Part shown: positions 23,981 to 37,584 of the stretch, in pieces
How the letters are laid out: each line of letters begins with the position of its first letter
Position numbering within the stretch: the first letter of the stretch is position 1
Origin: Daucus carota subsp. sativus
Taxonomy: Eukaryota > Streptophyta > Magnoliopsida > Apiales > Apiaceae
NCBI RefSeq assembly: GCF_001625215.2
Contig: NC_030387.2
Span: 6,104,501 to 6,168,500 of the forward strand
Direction: 5' to 3'
Length of the DNA stretch: 64,000 nucleotides
Translations under genes and position numbers: made by a program
Notes under the pieces: model-generated
Database searches by the model: none
Seen by the model: only the letters and a program-made list of their open reading frames with translations
Told to the model about the DNA's origin: nothing

Positions 23981-24383
23981 TGTTGTGTTTGGTTGGGATG
24001 GATGAACCTGGAAGGAATGAAATGAAATTTGAACGATGATGTTCCAAGATCTCATAAAATCTCATGGATTATGGAGATTTAGGAACATAAAATATAAGAA
24101 ACAATCCAAGAAATCTATCATATTATGAAATTTCAAGAAATCCATCAGCATTTTTCTAACATCATATTTTAATAACTTTTAAATAATTTCAATTGAATTT
24201 AACCTTATTTTTAGGAATAAAAAAAAACCCTGATAAGATATCACAAGATTTTTAAAAATAATTTAGAATCTGAATTATAAACCCCAAGATTCTATCTATA
24301 TTTTTTCAAAATCCAAAATATATAGACTTGAATTTCAAACAAAAACAAAAACAAATTATTTAAAACCCGAATTCAACACAAGT
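23981..24383. mobile_element. Decayed relative of the Tourist-like MITE at 10716
   Basis: The left end, tgttgtgtttggttgggat, pairs with the inverse of the right end (acttgtgttgaattcggg). The interior repeats aatccatcagcattt and similar words seen in the 10716 element. No clear target duplication; old. Confidence 0.45.
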
Positions 24384-24664
24384 CTGGTAATCATTCAGTT
24401 GTGACAATCCCAGCTCTGCCACAAAAATTATCGAAAACTGAAATAACCATCACACCCAATAATTAAATATTCGCACAAAACCGAGGATACCCAGGGGCAA
24501 AACCGTCCAACCAGTTTGCAAACCAACAAACAAACAATCTATCTCTAGCCTTTCTGTTTCACTTTCCCATACTGGTCCACAAATTATACTCCACACAATA
24601 TACAGATATATATGTAATAAAGACACATTTATCAACTGAATTTCAACTACTAGTGCAATCTGAA
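24384..24664 (+). promoter_or_regulatory. Promoter and leader region of the thioredoxin f gene
   Basis: About 280 bases between a decayed MITE and the ATG. A TA-rich stretch, acaatatacagatatata near 24596, lies 50-70 bases before the start and could serve as TATA box. No specific operator is recognised. Confidence 0.35.
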
Positions 24665-27600
24665 ATGGCTTCACAGCTGCAAATCTCCTCAAGGTTCCAA
24701 CAAAATGGGATGATGGGTCTGAGTTCCACTTGTTTATCATCATGTTTGTCATCAAAGAAGAGTGAGGTTTGCTTCATGATCCCAAAAGAAAGGAAAGAGA
24801 ATAGTCTGATGATGAAGAAGAGCCACAAGGGTAATGTTGGTAATGACAACAAGGGGTTGTTGTGTTCTAAGTTGGAGACAGTTGAGGCAGCTGTGGGTGT
24901 AGTTACTGAGGTTGGTAAGGACACTTTTTGGCCTCTTGTTAAGGCTGCTGCTGATAAGATTGTGGTTCTTGACATGTACACCCAATGGTATCTTTCTTTC
25001 TTTCACATTTTGACTTTAGTATGAATTTTCCATATTTTTTTATATGTGATTGATCGACACTTCGACAGGATTTAAATTGAAATTAGTAGGATCTTATGTT
25101 ATATCTTGAGTGACACTTGGGATATCCTTAAAAACAGGCTCTTCTGTTGTTGCTGGAGCCTTGTGCTTTGGTTCTGTTGTACTTTGGAAAATGGGGTTTT
25201 AGGGGTTGTGTGTTTTTGGGTTTCTGATGATGGTGAAATGGTGTTAGAATTTTAGTCATCTAGTGGTGTACTCTTTTTTATTGAGTATAATAAGCTCCCT
25301 CTTGCGTGTTTATGTGTCCTGAGAATTGGGAACTATTAACTGTGAATGGTTAGCCTTCAGTAAAGATTAGGGTAAATTTGGTTACTGGAGTTGTTTATGA
25401 ATTGGTAATTCTGGTTGATTGATAGAGGAAGAAAGGGAGAAGGATATCTGTAGAGTGTAGAGGGATGCTTCGTGAAATCATATACACGGATATATGGCTC
25501 TTGGTCCACTAGAACGACTTGTCTATAGTCTATAATTACATAGAGATCAGCAATCAATACTTGCTATCAGCAGTCCACGATAGAGTCATGGTCTACTAGG
25601 CCAAGCAGTTAATGTGCCCCCATGCCATGTAAGGAAGATTCTTCCCAGGTTTGTTGGGGTGAGTAATTAGGATATTACGCTTCCTTTTTAAATAGAGAGA
25701 TGAAGTGAGTATTCCCCTTTCATTGTGGCAAATTAATGGTATTATGGTCCTTGTTATATAGAAAGATAATTGGAGTATTCCCTTCCCTTGTGATAAATTA
25801 TCACATAAAAATCTTATTCTAAGCTTCGTAGTTTGGTTCAGCTTATTGAATGTCTAAGTTAGCTGAACTGGACTGACTTACTTTGGTCACTCAATAACTC
25901 CATGATCCATTTATACACATTCAACACCAAATGTACAAGTACAGAGTGTAATTTTCACCATTCTTAAAAGAGAACTAGCTAAACACCACCCGAAAAGGGT
26001 TTGGATGCTACCAGAAATGACTACCTTCATATCATTATATTTATCATGCTAAAGTTCTCTGGCTTGCTTGTTGCAATTTCTATCTGAACAGCAAGCTGGT
26101 AGTCATACTAATTTGCAATTTAATAGCATGTACACAGTTTAAATGTCATCATTGCATATCCTGGCGAAAGCCATATTAAGCAACAACTGAAAGATGGAGT
26201 AAATATCATTTAAGTTTAAACTTTTTGGTAATAGATCAAAACATTTAGTATCATAATGGAGCTCATTTGATTTGAACTCCTTTATTCTTAAGCTTTGAAA
26301 AAGTTATCATGGCGTGGTTTATATAACAAGAGTCTTGCTGAACTCAAAAGTTAAAAGAGTATAATCAGATGTTCTCTTAAAAAATTATCCTCTCTGTTCC
26401 TATCTTTCCCTCGTTAATAGGAGTCCTTAATGCGGAACAGCATGTTAAAGTTAAAAAATCGTATTACTTTGATACCATACTAACACTTTTTATGGAAAAA
26501 GTCTGTGAAGATAAATAATTTCTGTCTTCTGTGAAATAGAGATAATTTGAGGAAGCGATATAGAATATGAGGGAAGTTATATCTCTTTGTTAAAGCATTT
26601 AATAACAGCTCATCTAAGAAATTTAGGTGATGGTCTAGAGTTGCATATATCATGTAGATACGCAATGCTATTTTGCGCTTCAAATCTGATTGGCTAAACC
26701 TATCAGACCCAAAAAAGAAAACTGTAGATGATCAGAAGATAGAGTTTGACTGTCACTGTGAGTTAAGCTTAATATGTTATGTGCCATCCAGATCTGAATG
26801 ACTAAAATATCAGTCCCAAAATAACATGTAGTATGTAGAAAATCAGGAACAAAGTTTAACTATCCCTGTGAATTCAATATTCTCTTATGTGCCATAGTCA
26901 GATAGATATACCACATTTTGGTCTTTGTTGCAAAATGTAAAAAAAAGGCAAAATAGAACTATAGTTCTTGAATATATTATTGATATCTTCTAGTAGTTTG
27001 GGCGATGTGCAAATTTGTGTTAAACCAGTAGTGCATTATACAAGGGTGATATGGCCTTAGATCATTATAAGAATGATGTTTATTCCTGTTTTAAGCTTTT
27101 AAGTTATAATTGGGTAAGAGAGCTGTATTTGGAATAACTATGCCATTTACTAGAAGTTTTGTGTTCAAACCTTAATAATATCACTTTACCAAATATTCTT
27201 GAATTATGTTAGACTGTGTACCTTTTTAGCACGTTGTTTGACATGTATAAAATATGTCTTCCCAGTATTCTATAAAATAGTATGCTTATACAATTAAAGG
27301 CTCCGCTTGTTTGCTGTAAAATAACTTCTGGGCAAACTTTTCTTATGAAAAAACTTTCTGAGAAATGTTTTTTCTTAGAAAACAATTTGCTGGAACGAAA
27401 AATACCTAAAATTTTAAGTGATACAATTTTGTAAGTAGTAGGCAACAAGTGATTATAGCAAATTAGATGATTATAGTACCTGTCTCAAGTAAGATACCTT
27501 AGCCTTTACATAAAGTTCATGTTCAACATGCTGTTTTTTAAATCCAAAAATCAAAACAAGGCTATACTCTGGAAAAAGGAAAGGAATTCTTATGCCCTTA

Positions 27601-28364
27601 TTACTATGTTATGGAAGCTATTATAGATGGAAGAGTGTGGGTCAAGTTCGATGGACTCTAACCGGAAAATGTAGGCAGCTGCATGCAGATCCTATAATGC
27701 GAAACCATGCAGCATACACTCCAAATTCAGATATCTGTGCAGAATTAGCTGAATAAGAAATGAGGGTTGGTAACACAGGAAAAAGTAAAAGCTAACTTAG
27801 ATGAGTGTAAAAAAGTTCATCTCAGAGTAACAGACTCGAATATCTCCTAGTTGGTATAGAATTAAGCTAACTACGCAGATTAACCATAGAGTTTTTTAAA
27901 ATTCTAAGACACTCTTACGAACTTTCCTAAGTTGTAATATCAATTTACAATTTATTGAGCCATACGGTCATCCTAATCTTAAATTTTTTACAAAATTGCA
28001 GGTGCGGTCCTTGCAAAATTATAGCTCCCAAATTGGCGGAACTGGCTCAGGAGTATTCTGATGTTGTCTTTTTAAAGATGGACTGCAACCAGGACAACAA
28101 GGTTGGTTGTCGTTACCCTTGATAACTTAACCTCCCACTTTCTATAAACTAGTTATTTCTCTATTTCTGATATGTTCGTATTCGATCATGTATCTTATGG
28201 TGCATCTTTTCTTATTTGTCAATTGCCAGCCTCTGGCGAAGGAGCTAGGAATAAAGGTGGTTCCGACTTTTAAGATAATTAAAAATGGTGAGATTGTTAA
28301 GGAAGTAACTGGTGCCAAATTGGATAGAATAGTATCTGCGATTGAGGAAGTTCGATCCAGTTAA
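24665..28364 (+). CDS. Thioredoxin f-type, chloroplastic
   Basis: Stromal dithiol oxidoreductase, reduced by ferredoxin-thioredoxin reductase, that light-activates Calvin-cycle and starch enzymes. Predicted 185 residues in three exons: 24665-24987, 28002-28101 and 28230-28364, with GT-AG borders and matching phases. Residues 1 to about 72 look like a Ser-rich, basic transit peptide. The mature domain has VVLDMYTQW, the active site WCGPCK (Trp108 to Lys113; the Trp codon is split by intron 1), KMDCNQDNKPLAKELGI, the cis-proline loop VVPTF and EVTGAKLDRIVSAIEEV. The MYTQW, DCNQ and AKELGI blocks separate f-type from m-, x- and y-type chloroplast thioredoxins. I recall a further conserved cysteine in f-types; the Cys in KMDCNQ occupies that place. 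Intron 1 is about 3 kb with an internal tandem duplication. Looks complete. Confidence 0.93.
26684..26901 (+). repeat. Tandem duplication inside thioredoxin f intron 1
   Basis: Two diverged units of about 110 bases (26684-26792 and 26793-26901) share, in order, atctga-tg-ctaaa, atcag-cccaaaa, atcag-a-a-agtttaact and ttatgtgccat. Non-coding. Confidence 0.6.
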
Positions 28365-30339
28365 GAATATTATCTTGCTTCCAGAACATAATCGTCACCA
28401 TGTAAAGTTCTTCTATTGTCATTGCTAGCCTGTTTATTCGATCTCCAGATGATTTTCATTGTATTTTATGTCCTTGATGCTCGTACTCGTGTATGTAATT
28501 CATCTTCTAGAAAGGAGGTTGATGCTCTTTGATTTGACCTGGTCTACCACATCATCTACTTTATCCAGGGGCATACTGTTTTGAAATTTAAAAAATTGGT
28601 ACTGACAAATACATACTGTGCCCAGTAAGATAAATGTGTAATACAAGTTGATCCAGATTTATATTTATATTGTGAAGTTTCAAATTCTAGTAGTGACAAA
28701 TCTATACATCTTAATTTATGTTCTACGGCTAGTAAGAACACTTTTCTGGTGAAAAAGCTTAGGGCAGCTTCGAGGTTTGCTTTCGAGCTTGCTTAAATTG
28801 ACTGAATCCGAATGAGAGACCGAATGATGCAAGTGTTTTCAGATATAGTGACTGGTTTCACTTAACCGAGACAAGTAGAGAATTGTTTCAGAATTCAACA
28901 GAAAGTCTGCTTTTTTTAAATCTCTGTTTCAAGAAACAGACCTTGTTCCTTGAGTTTTAAAGTTTACAGTAACTTCAACCAGTGATTACATATCTTTCAA
29001 CAAGAATAACTTTTAAGTGGATCCTGCATACGTACAAGAACCATTGCGGAATTTATGAAAGTACTTGCACATTAAGCTCATTGCCAACTTCAACTGTCTG
29101 ATAATTTAATCAACAATCACACTGCTGCATCCTCTACTTGGTTTCCACACATCGGTTGTGTCCTTTATCAGAGAGGTGAAAGCAGGATGCATGTGTTATA
29201 ATCTATGATGAAGGGTCCTGCACTATAGACTGTGCGTAGAAATGAAAGGAGGAGGTGGTGTAACAATTGAAGTGGTCATTTCTGTTTTCAAACCATTAAC
29301 ATGCCGAATTTGAATTTAACCCTTTATGTTTTCTGGATAATTAAGTTTCCTGCAAGTTTAAGTAACTATAAATTTAGTAAACTAAATTTTACCTAGGAAT
29401 TGCTCTTGGAGGATGAAAAGTTTGTTATGACTTGGTCCTGACATGAATGAGCATTATGCTTTTCTGGCTTAGCAGGACAAAGTTGAACTTTTCTACAGTC
29501 AATATTGAATACAAGTCTGTGGTACTTTTTGTTTTTGCTAAGAAAACTACATAGACAAATGTTTGTTTCCCATTTGTTCTCCTACATAAGAATAAGTTTC
29601 CTGAGCTCATTTATCTTTTATGAGACCAAATATACATTGAACTCCATGGCTACTGCAGTCTGGGATCTTGTATTGTATCCTGTTCACTTGCACTCGATAC
29701 ACGTTATGAACAAGATTCATGCACTGATTTGATGCTTCATAGACGACGCGTTTAATAAAAACATATTTGTCACTTCAACTATTGGAATAAAGAGTGTAGG
29801 CTCTGCAGTAACCAATGCCTTAGTCAAGTACTGAAATACAAAAGTCTGCAACCTTATCCTCACATTGCTCATATGAATTCCCCCACTGTCACAACTATAC
29901 TAGAACTCTCCTGAAATAAAATTAAGTTGAATCTGAAATATAACTACTGCATTCTTTTGATGCTCCTAAATACGTACTCTAGTAAGTATAACGGATGCTC
30001 TCCCGCTGTTAAACAAACAACTTGGTATAAAATGATAATATGAAACAAATTGAAATTCGTAAATAAATTAGCAAAAAAAAAAGCAAAATAATTGCTGCTT
30101 GATGATTTTGTTTATTAGATTTTATTAAATTCGCAAAGTATATATTCCATGATGCCAGAATTTACTAGTGAATGGCTCTGCGGTCTGGATCCTGGTATGA
30201 ATTTTCTAGGTTGGAGATGTTATTTTCCAGACTTCCAGTGCAGGATGGCCAACTTTTTCCAGACTTCCAGTCAATCCTGTAAGCTGCAAACAAACTTTTT
30301 CCATCTATAAATTTGTAATCTTCTGCATTGAGGTTTACT
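28365..30339. other. Intergenic region between thioredoxin f and alpha-amylase
   Basis: Nearly 2 kb with 3' untranslated sequence of thioredoxin at the left and the amylase upstream region at the right. No gene, RNA or bounded element recognised. No clear GARE or TATCCA amylase box was spotted just upstream of the amylase ATG. Confidence 0.55.
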
Positions 30340-32247
30340 ATGAGCTCTCTCTTGAGCAAAGCAACACTAATCATGCCAACTTTCGCCACTGTTTCATATT
30401 TCCTATGTCTTTTTCTGTTAGTCCTACCCACGTTTGCAGCAGCAGCTCATACGTTGTTGTTTCAGGTACATAAAGTCAGCAATTCCTTAGTTCTGACAAT
30501 TTGCCTATTTCATTAGTAGTATATAGGAGTTTGCATGTCTCTGATATGCAATGGCAGAAATATTAAATTCTTGGGTAATCTTGAAATATCAGTGATAATT
30601 TTAGTACTAGGCATTTCAGGACTTCAGAATTCTGGCTGATATACCATGTGTAACATTTGTTAATTTGTCATGAAAGGGATACAACTGGGCGTCATGCGAT
30701 AAGCCAGGAGGGCTGTACAATTCATTAATCAACTCTGTTGCTGATCTGGCTGCTGCTGGGATTACCCATGTTTGGCTCCCTCCACCTTCTCAATCTCAAG
30801 AAGGCCATCCTCAAGGTTCATCTCTTTCTCCGGGTTTTTCCTTACATTTCAGTCGATTACAGAAGTTTAAATATACGTGTTTGAAGCGTTCTAGACGTGA
30901 CCATTTCAACATGGCCATTCTGAAGTAGCTAGAATGACTTTAACACGTGAAAGTTTTTAGCTTTGCTTCTACAATTGCATGGACCATATTTTTAGGTTCC
31001 TCTAAAATCTTCGAAAAATCTCCATTCTCATGCGACGAGCATGCATTTAATGCTATTTCTCATGCCACTGCATTCTTGTCATATTGCTTGTTTTCTTCTC
31101 CTTTGTTCAGGATATATACCAGGAAGGCTCTATGATCTCGACGGGTCTAAATATGGCAACAAGGAGGAACTAAAAGCACTGATTAAAGCTTTCAGTGACA
31201 AGGGAGTTAAATGCATTGCTGACATAGTAATAAACCACAGAAGCTTGGAGAAACAAGATTCCTGCACTTTTGAGGGAGGAACTCCTGATGATCACCTTGA
31301 CTGGGGCCCTTCTTCCATTTGCAACAACGACGAACAATATCCTTGTGGCACGGGGAATCCAGATACTGGAACGCAGTTCAATTTAGCTCCAGATATAGAC
31401 CATCTCAACCCGAGGGTACAAAGAGAATTGTCAGATTGGATGAACTGGCTCAAAACTGAAATAGGATTTGTTGGCTGGAGATTTGATTTTGCCAGAGGGT
31501 ATGCTCTGAGTATTACCAAGGTCTATATGGAAAACACAAAACCTGATTTTGCTGTTGGTGAGTGGTGGGATGATCTTGCTTACTGGAAAGACAGGGAACT
31601 AGACAATAACCAAGACAAGCATCGCAATGATATAGCTCAGTGGATTCAGGCTAGTGGTGGCGTTGTCACAGCGTTTGATTTCACAACTAAAGGGATCCTT
31701 CAAAAAGCTGTCAAGGATAATGAGCTGTGGAGAATGAAGGACTCCAAGGGAAATCCTCCAGGTTTGATAGGAATTTCACCTGGAAATGCTGTGACCTTCA
31801 TCGATAATCATGATACTTTGTCTCAGCAGGTCTGGCCATGGCCATCTGACAAAGTAATGCTGGGATACGTATACATCCTAACTCATCCTGGAATTCCATC
31901 AATAGTAAGTTGTACATAATTATACTAATCATTCTGCAAATCTTTAATTTGCTGCTGTATATGAACTGATAAGAGTTGCTTAACACTATTTGCAGTTTTA
32001 TGACCACTTCTTTGAATGGGGATTGAAGCCGGAACTCTCTAATTTAACATCAATCAGAATAAGGAACGGAATCAGTGCAACAAGCACTGTGCAGATTGTG
32101 GCTTCTGAAGCTGACCTTTATGTAGCAAAAGTCGACGACAAAATATATGTAAAGATTGGATCAAGGTTTGCTGTGGGAGACCTCGTTCCGCCTAATTATA
32201 AAGTGTCTACCAAAGGAAAGGACTATGCTGTCTGGGAGAAAAATTAA
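30340..32247 (+). CDS. Alpha-amylase (GH13), secreted AMY1-like
   Basis: Endo-hydrolysis of alpha-1,4 links in starch. Predicted 436 residues in four exons: 30340-30465, 30677-30815, 31111-31904 and 31996-32247, with GT-AG borders and matching phases. Residues 1 to about 36 form a hydrophobic signal peptide ending in FAAAA. The barrel motifs are all visible: [18 protein letters not shown] with nucleophile Asp214, VGEWWD with acid/base Glu239, and FIDNHDT with the third acid Asp323. Plant alpha-amylase landmarks also present are GYNWASC at the mature start, [43 protein letters not shown] and [11 protein letters not shown], and the C-terminal beta-sheet domain ends AVWEKN. The length and the signal peptide fit the AMY1 class rather than the cytosolic AMY2 or plastid AMY3. 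The gene appears complete and active. Confidence 0.92.
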
Positions 32248-32448
32248 GTCCAGTACTCTTGTATGTCTAATAAAGTTTAAGGCTTCAGCCTTTAAGTAGT
32301 GAGTTTTCTGGCCTTTGCACTGGTGCAGCTGCTCTATTGTTCTTCAGCAAAGGAATTGAATAAAATTTTACTGCAGTAACTTCTATTACTTTTTTACATG
32401 TAGTGAAAAAAGGAATGGCTTATAAATAAGATTATAATCATGAATGAG

Positions 32449-32955
32449 CTAGAAGCAAAATAAGTTAAACAATGTAAAGATCATTATAACAAGGAATGCA
32501 GTTCCCCAGTCATATCCTTCTCCTTGATAGAACATCCCAAGCAAAACCATGAACATCACAATGAACAATATAAAGCCATATCCAAAATTTCCATGATCTG
32601 CATCTCTGTCATATCCGTAGTCATCGTCATCATCATATATTCGTCTCCCACTACCATTACCGAACATTCCAGTACTAAACACATAGATAAGTATAATCAA
32701 AATAAGGGGACCAAGGAGTGTAGTGGAAACCATGTACACCACAAGAATCAACATCAATGGTACTATAATCGACTGAGTAGTGAAGACGAGTAGGAGGAGG
32801 ACTAGAATGGGTATGATCACGAGGAAATCAAGACTCATTTTCTCAAACTCAGAGACTGATGAGACACTGCTTATGACAGAGTTTCCATAGATGATGTACC
32901 ATAAGGCGACTACCATCAGAAATGGAATTACTGGAGATGGTCCGACGTCCACCAT
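32449..32955 (-). CDS. Multi-pass membrane protein of unknown function with an Asp-rich loop
   Basis: Single open frame of 168 residues with four to five strongly hydrophobic segments (about 8-25, 44-63, 63-80, 80-97 and 126-166) and one acidic, tyrosine-containing loop near 105-122 (IYDDDDDYGYDRDADHG). Hydrophobic content and low complexity in Val, Ile and Leu are high. I do not recognise the family. It lies 201 bases beyond the amylase stop, on the opposite strand, so the two genes converge. The frame is far longer than chance frames in this AT-rich DNA, and the segment pattern looks protein-like, but no homology supports it. It could be a short plant-specific membrane protein or, less likely, a relic. 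Confidence 0.55.
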   Translation of the reverse strand: MVDVGPSPVIPFLMVVALWYIIYGNSVISSVSSVSEFEKMSLDFLVIIPILVLLLLVFTTQSIIVPLMLILVVYMVSTTLLGPLILIILIYVFSTGMFGNGSGRRIYDDDDDYGYDRDADHGNFGYGFILFIVMFMVLLGMFYQGEGYDWGTAFLVIMIFTLFNLFCF

Positions 32956-34120
32956 TTTGCTTCTGATCGTCGCAGTGTTCTCTGATATCTAGGATGAATC
33001 AGCAGACTTATAATCATATGCAAGTAGTTTGATGGAATTAGGATGAGGGTAGTTTTGAATAAGGTGTAGCTATTTGAGAACATTGTTGGTGAATATGAGT
33101 ACGTGTTTTGTGCATGAATTTTAGTCCCTACTTCTCCTGGTTTAAGTGAGAAGATAGATGACAACAAGGTTTGGCTTTAAAGCATCAACAAAAATAAGAT
33201 GTAACATAATACAAGCAAAGAGATACTAGTTCTAAACAAATTTAAGTGCACAACATAAGATTTCTCCAAGATAGAAAAGGCCCGTAATCATGTTCCAGCA
33301 AGTTTCGACCTTTTACATGTATTAATTTCAACTCTTGAATATTTTTCATCGACTCAATAGACCATGAAGCTGTGATTCGCTTTCCATGACAATTGCACAA
33401 CAAAATCAGAAAGGACCATACATTGTGAGAGGGAGAGTAATGTATACTGAATATCAACATTATCACACTGAAAAAACTCAAAGCAATATATACTGAGAAT
33501 CTAACTGTACAAAACATCAACCCTCCATACACCAGAGAGAGAGGACTGACTTCTGGACAAACATTAGTGACCCTACAACCCATCTAATGGTTACATCCTC
33601 CCTGATTAAATACCAACAGGATCCTTTTTAGTGGCCACTGGCTACACACTTTTGCATCATCTTCTCTGGGGGTTAGTTTACAGAGGCAGAATATAAATTG
33701 TTTGAGTGTGAGTCAAATTAATATTGGTTAGTTTTTGGAAACTATAATTTTGATTATGATTAGTTATAAAATATTTTGAGTTCAATTTTAATTAATCAAA
33801 TATTTATCTTTAACAACCTAATACAACACCTATATTTTATAACAATTAATTATATATTTGAAAATTATTTAAATAGCTTAATGAACCACTAGTTTACTTT
33901 TATATATTAAATGATAAATGATAGTTAAGTATAAGATGAATTAAAAAAAAGTGCCGAAATGTGACCAAAAATAAGTACCAAAAGATTAACGGTGTGCATG
34001 AGACTATGAGAGTAAGATTGCCAGGAAGGAAGGAGGGGTTATGCAATTTTGATTCTTACCAAAAGTGCAGTTGAAAGAAGTGATATTCGAGGGGACATAG
34101 ATTTAAGTGTATATATATAT
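32956..34120. other. Intergenic region
   Basis: No gene supported. Minus-strand open frames at 32928-33167 and 33242-33583 have no recognisable features. From 33700 on the DNA is very AT-rich. Confidence 0.5.
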
Positions 34121-34740
34121 CATATATATAATATTTAAATATTAAATAAAATTTATAGATGCAATATTGAAATCAAATAGAATTAGATTTTATAAATTAA
34201 ATATGTTCTCTACTCTTTACATGCTCTAAACAATATAGAAGAAGATTTTATAAAATTTAAATAGAAATAGATTTTGTAATCAAAATATGATTTTTTTTAA
34301 TGTTTAGAAAATACTAATCATGATATGTTATAATTTGATATACAAATATATATTATAAAAATAAATATTCATAAGTAATTAAGATATATTTATATTTTAG
34401 ATTGATTTATATTTGAACACTTGTCTATAAATACACACACACATATAATATTTAAATATTAAATAAAATTTATATTTTTAATTTTTGAAGTCAAATAGAA
34501 TTAAGTTTTCACAAATTTAATATGTTACTCTTTACATGTTCTAAAAAAGATTTTATAAAAATTAACTATGAATAGATTTTGTAATTAAAATATGACTTTT
34601 ATTTTTTAAATATTACGGAATAAATACAAATCGAGATATCTTATTATTTATACAAATATATATATTTTTAAAAAATATACACAAATTATTAAAATAAATT
34701 AATATATTAGAAAACATTCATATGTCATAAGCTAATACAT
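34121..34740. repeat. Tandem pair of about 320-bp AT-rich repeats
   Basis: The block starting catataatatttaaatatt, followed by aaataaaatttata, caaatagaatta, ttactctttacatg, ctaaa, gattttataaaa and gattttgtaat, occurs at about 34121-34435 and again at about 34441-34740, same orientation, diverged. It directly precedes the long TA tract. Confidence 0.65.
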
Positions 34741-34741
34741 A

Positions 34742-35179
<438 letters not shown>

Positions 35180-35190
35180 TATATATATAA

Positions 35191-35440
35191 TGATCTTGAC
35201 GTTTCTTCAGCAACAGAAGCGTGTATCATGCAATTATGAAAAAATATTATGTACAATCTTATTGCACATAGTAATATTCTGATTGATTATGTGTAATTCT
35301 ATATTCCTAAACTACCCCTTATCAACTAGATTTAATTGCTTATTTTATAAATTACTGATTATATCATGATTATAAGATCAACGGTAGATAGACGGGTTCC
35401 TCAGTTTTCTTGATAAGCTGGGTTTTCTTAGGATCTTCCC
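35191..35440. mobile_element. Segment bounded by TA tracts on both sides, possible element
   Basis: About 250 bases between tatatatata (near 35179-35189) and atatatatatatata (near 35442-35456). The ends (aatgatcttgacg and ggatcttcccc) show only weak inverted similarity, so this is inferred from the pattern of the neighbouring elements rather than from clear termini. Confidence 0.3.
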
Positions 35441-37189
35441 CATATATATATATATAGGCTTTTATTCTATGGAGACTCATTTTATATGGAGTCCAATGGA
35501 GAACCACCTCCATTGATCTTGACCATCAAATCAGAATTACATCTAACGGTTACTATAACAGATAATAAAAATTAAGATATTATTACATATAATTTGTTAC
35601 ATCTGTTATTTTTTCCTCTCTCTTCTCTCTCTCTTCTCTATCTCGCTAGCGGCTCTTTCATCTCTGTCGCGTGTTATCTCCCTGGAGGCCGTTGTTCTCA
35701 TCTCTCTTTAGTTTAAACCACTATGACATGGCGTCTTCAACAAATGAAGCTCATTCATCCACTATCAAGCTCAGATTTGTGATAATGTCGATTTAACTAA
35801 TTTATCAGGTTCATTATCTCTCTCCCTTGATTTCGATTTTGTTACACTTACAATTATCTCTCTACATCTCTGTTGATTTTGATTTTGATTTTGATTTGTT
35901 ATATGTTAAATTTTAAGTTTTATTATTTCTCAGATATGTTTTAGTTTCGATTGATATTAATTTTGCCTGGTTCCGTTGTAGAATCAAATCAATTCGTTTT
36001 ACTTTTAAGGTTTTAGTTGTATTGTTCCTTATTGCTCTCGCTCTCTGTTGATTTTGATTTGTTAAATGTTGAATATCAAGTTTAATTATTCATCTGATAT
36101 GTTTTAGTTTAAGTTTGTATTATTATTTCCTGATCTTGTTCTAGAATCAATCAGTTTGTTTTAATTATTTAGTTTTTAGCAGTAATGTTGCTTTGGTTCT
36201 ACTGGGGAATCTTTTTTGTAAATAATAAAGTTTGTTGGTTCTATGGTAGAGTCAAAATAATAATTTTCCTAAATATCTACTTTTGTTATAGTTTAGATTC
36301 CACTGTAGAACCAAATAATGTTTTACGAATCAGTTCCAAAGGTAGAAGTTTTGCTTACAAACTATGTATTCTTTTAGATTATATTTTTTTACTTGCTTGC
36401 AAATATACTGCCATGTCGAGTTCAGTAGACACTTGAGTTTTAATTTACACGATTCCACTGTTAGCTCTCTGTTCTGAGCGGACTTTTGTCAAGAGGTGTC
36501 ATAAACTAGAGCTGATTAAGTCAGGGGCTGAAATATTATTAGCAATTTGTTCTTTGTAGATATCATCAGATCCCTTCTCTTTTGCATTATATTGAAGGCT
36601 TCCCTATTTCATGTAAAGGATTCTATTTACATTCTTTGGTTTTTCTTCTAGTTAGGATTTTGTTATACTCCGTATGTTTTATATGTTTTTTACATTTTTC
36701 TTGATAAGCTGCATTTATAGATGTTACAAATGTAAAGTTTTAAAACTCCAAGCTGGCACTTGGAAAAGTAATTCATTTTTCAGAACTATATACTCTTGAA
36801 TAGTTACTGATAAATGATAATTTATGTATAGAACTGGTGCGAATAGATAGTTTACTCGAATCTTTTGCTCATATATTTCTGAATAGACGTTCTTTATTCT
36901 TCTGATATTTTTATTTGGAATTTGTAGCCACTTACAAGATGCTTGATGTTTATGTATCACGTGTTTAAACTAGGTTTGTTTCAAGCTTTTACATTTTTTT
37001 TTATTCTCCCCACAAATCACATAATTCATTCTCATATGTACTTTGATAATTTACTTGTATTACTTTTATGATCAGCACATGTCCAACATTGACTGAAGTT
37101 TTTTGTTTCTTTATTTTATTCCAGATATATGCTCGTATACTTTTCTATCTTGCATCTTCGTTATCATGCTGGTCTCGTCACCGATGAAA

Positions 37190-37490
37190 TGCTTTCTTTG
37201 CCAAAAACACCAGATATTATTGAAGTATATCTTTGTGATTGTTGCAGTTTCTGATGCTATTGCAGATCTTTTTGAGAGTGTTAGAATGATATTTGCAGCT
37301 GGGGAGAAGGAGAGGACTGAAGGTTCTGCAGGATTCATATTGGTTACATCCTTTACAATGTCAAAAGTACACTCTTTTCTGGTCTCTGAGGGTGTAAGCC
37401 CAACTGATTTTGATGCTTACATCTGTAATAGTGGTGCAGATCTCTATTATTCATCTCCTCAATCAGAAGAGAATCCATTGTTGTTGATTT
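37190..37490 (+). pseudogene. Captured fragment of a sucrose-phosphate synthase gene
   Basis: The plus strand reads FVIVAVSD, AGFILVTSFTMSKVHSFL, VSEGVSPTDFDAYICNSGAD and LYYSSPQSEENP. This matches the C-terminal, phosphatase-like part of plant sucrose-phosphate synthases (remembered FDAFICNSGGDLYY and GFIL-TS---SEVHS). Only about 85 residues are present, out of more than 1000 in a full enzyme, and the flanks are repeat DNA of the 8.2-kb element. No other exons of the gene are visible. A captured piece, not a functional gene. Confidence 0.75.
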
Positions 37491-37584
37491 GTAAGTATTT
37501 ATGTTTCTCTTGTTATCTAAGAAGCATCTCAAATATATTTTTCTTTCAATCAAATGCTCATCTGTTGTTGGTAACTCTTTCAGA

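Noticed and set aside
24450-25006. Minus-strand frames opposite thioredoxin exon 1
   Set aside because: Shadows of a well-supported thioredoxin f exon, without any motif.
33242-33583. 113-residue minus-strand frame
   Set aside because: No recognisable domain, signal or splice partner in AT-rich DNA.
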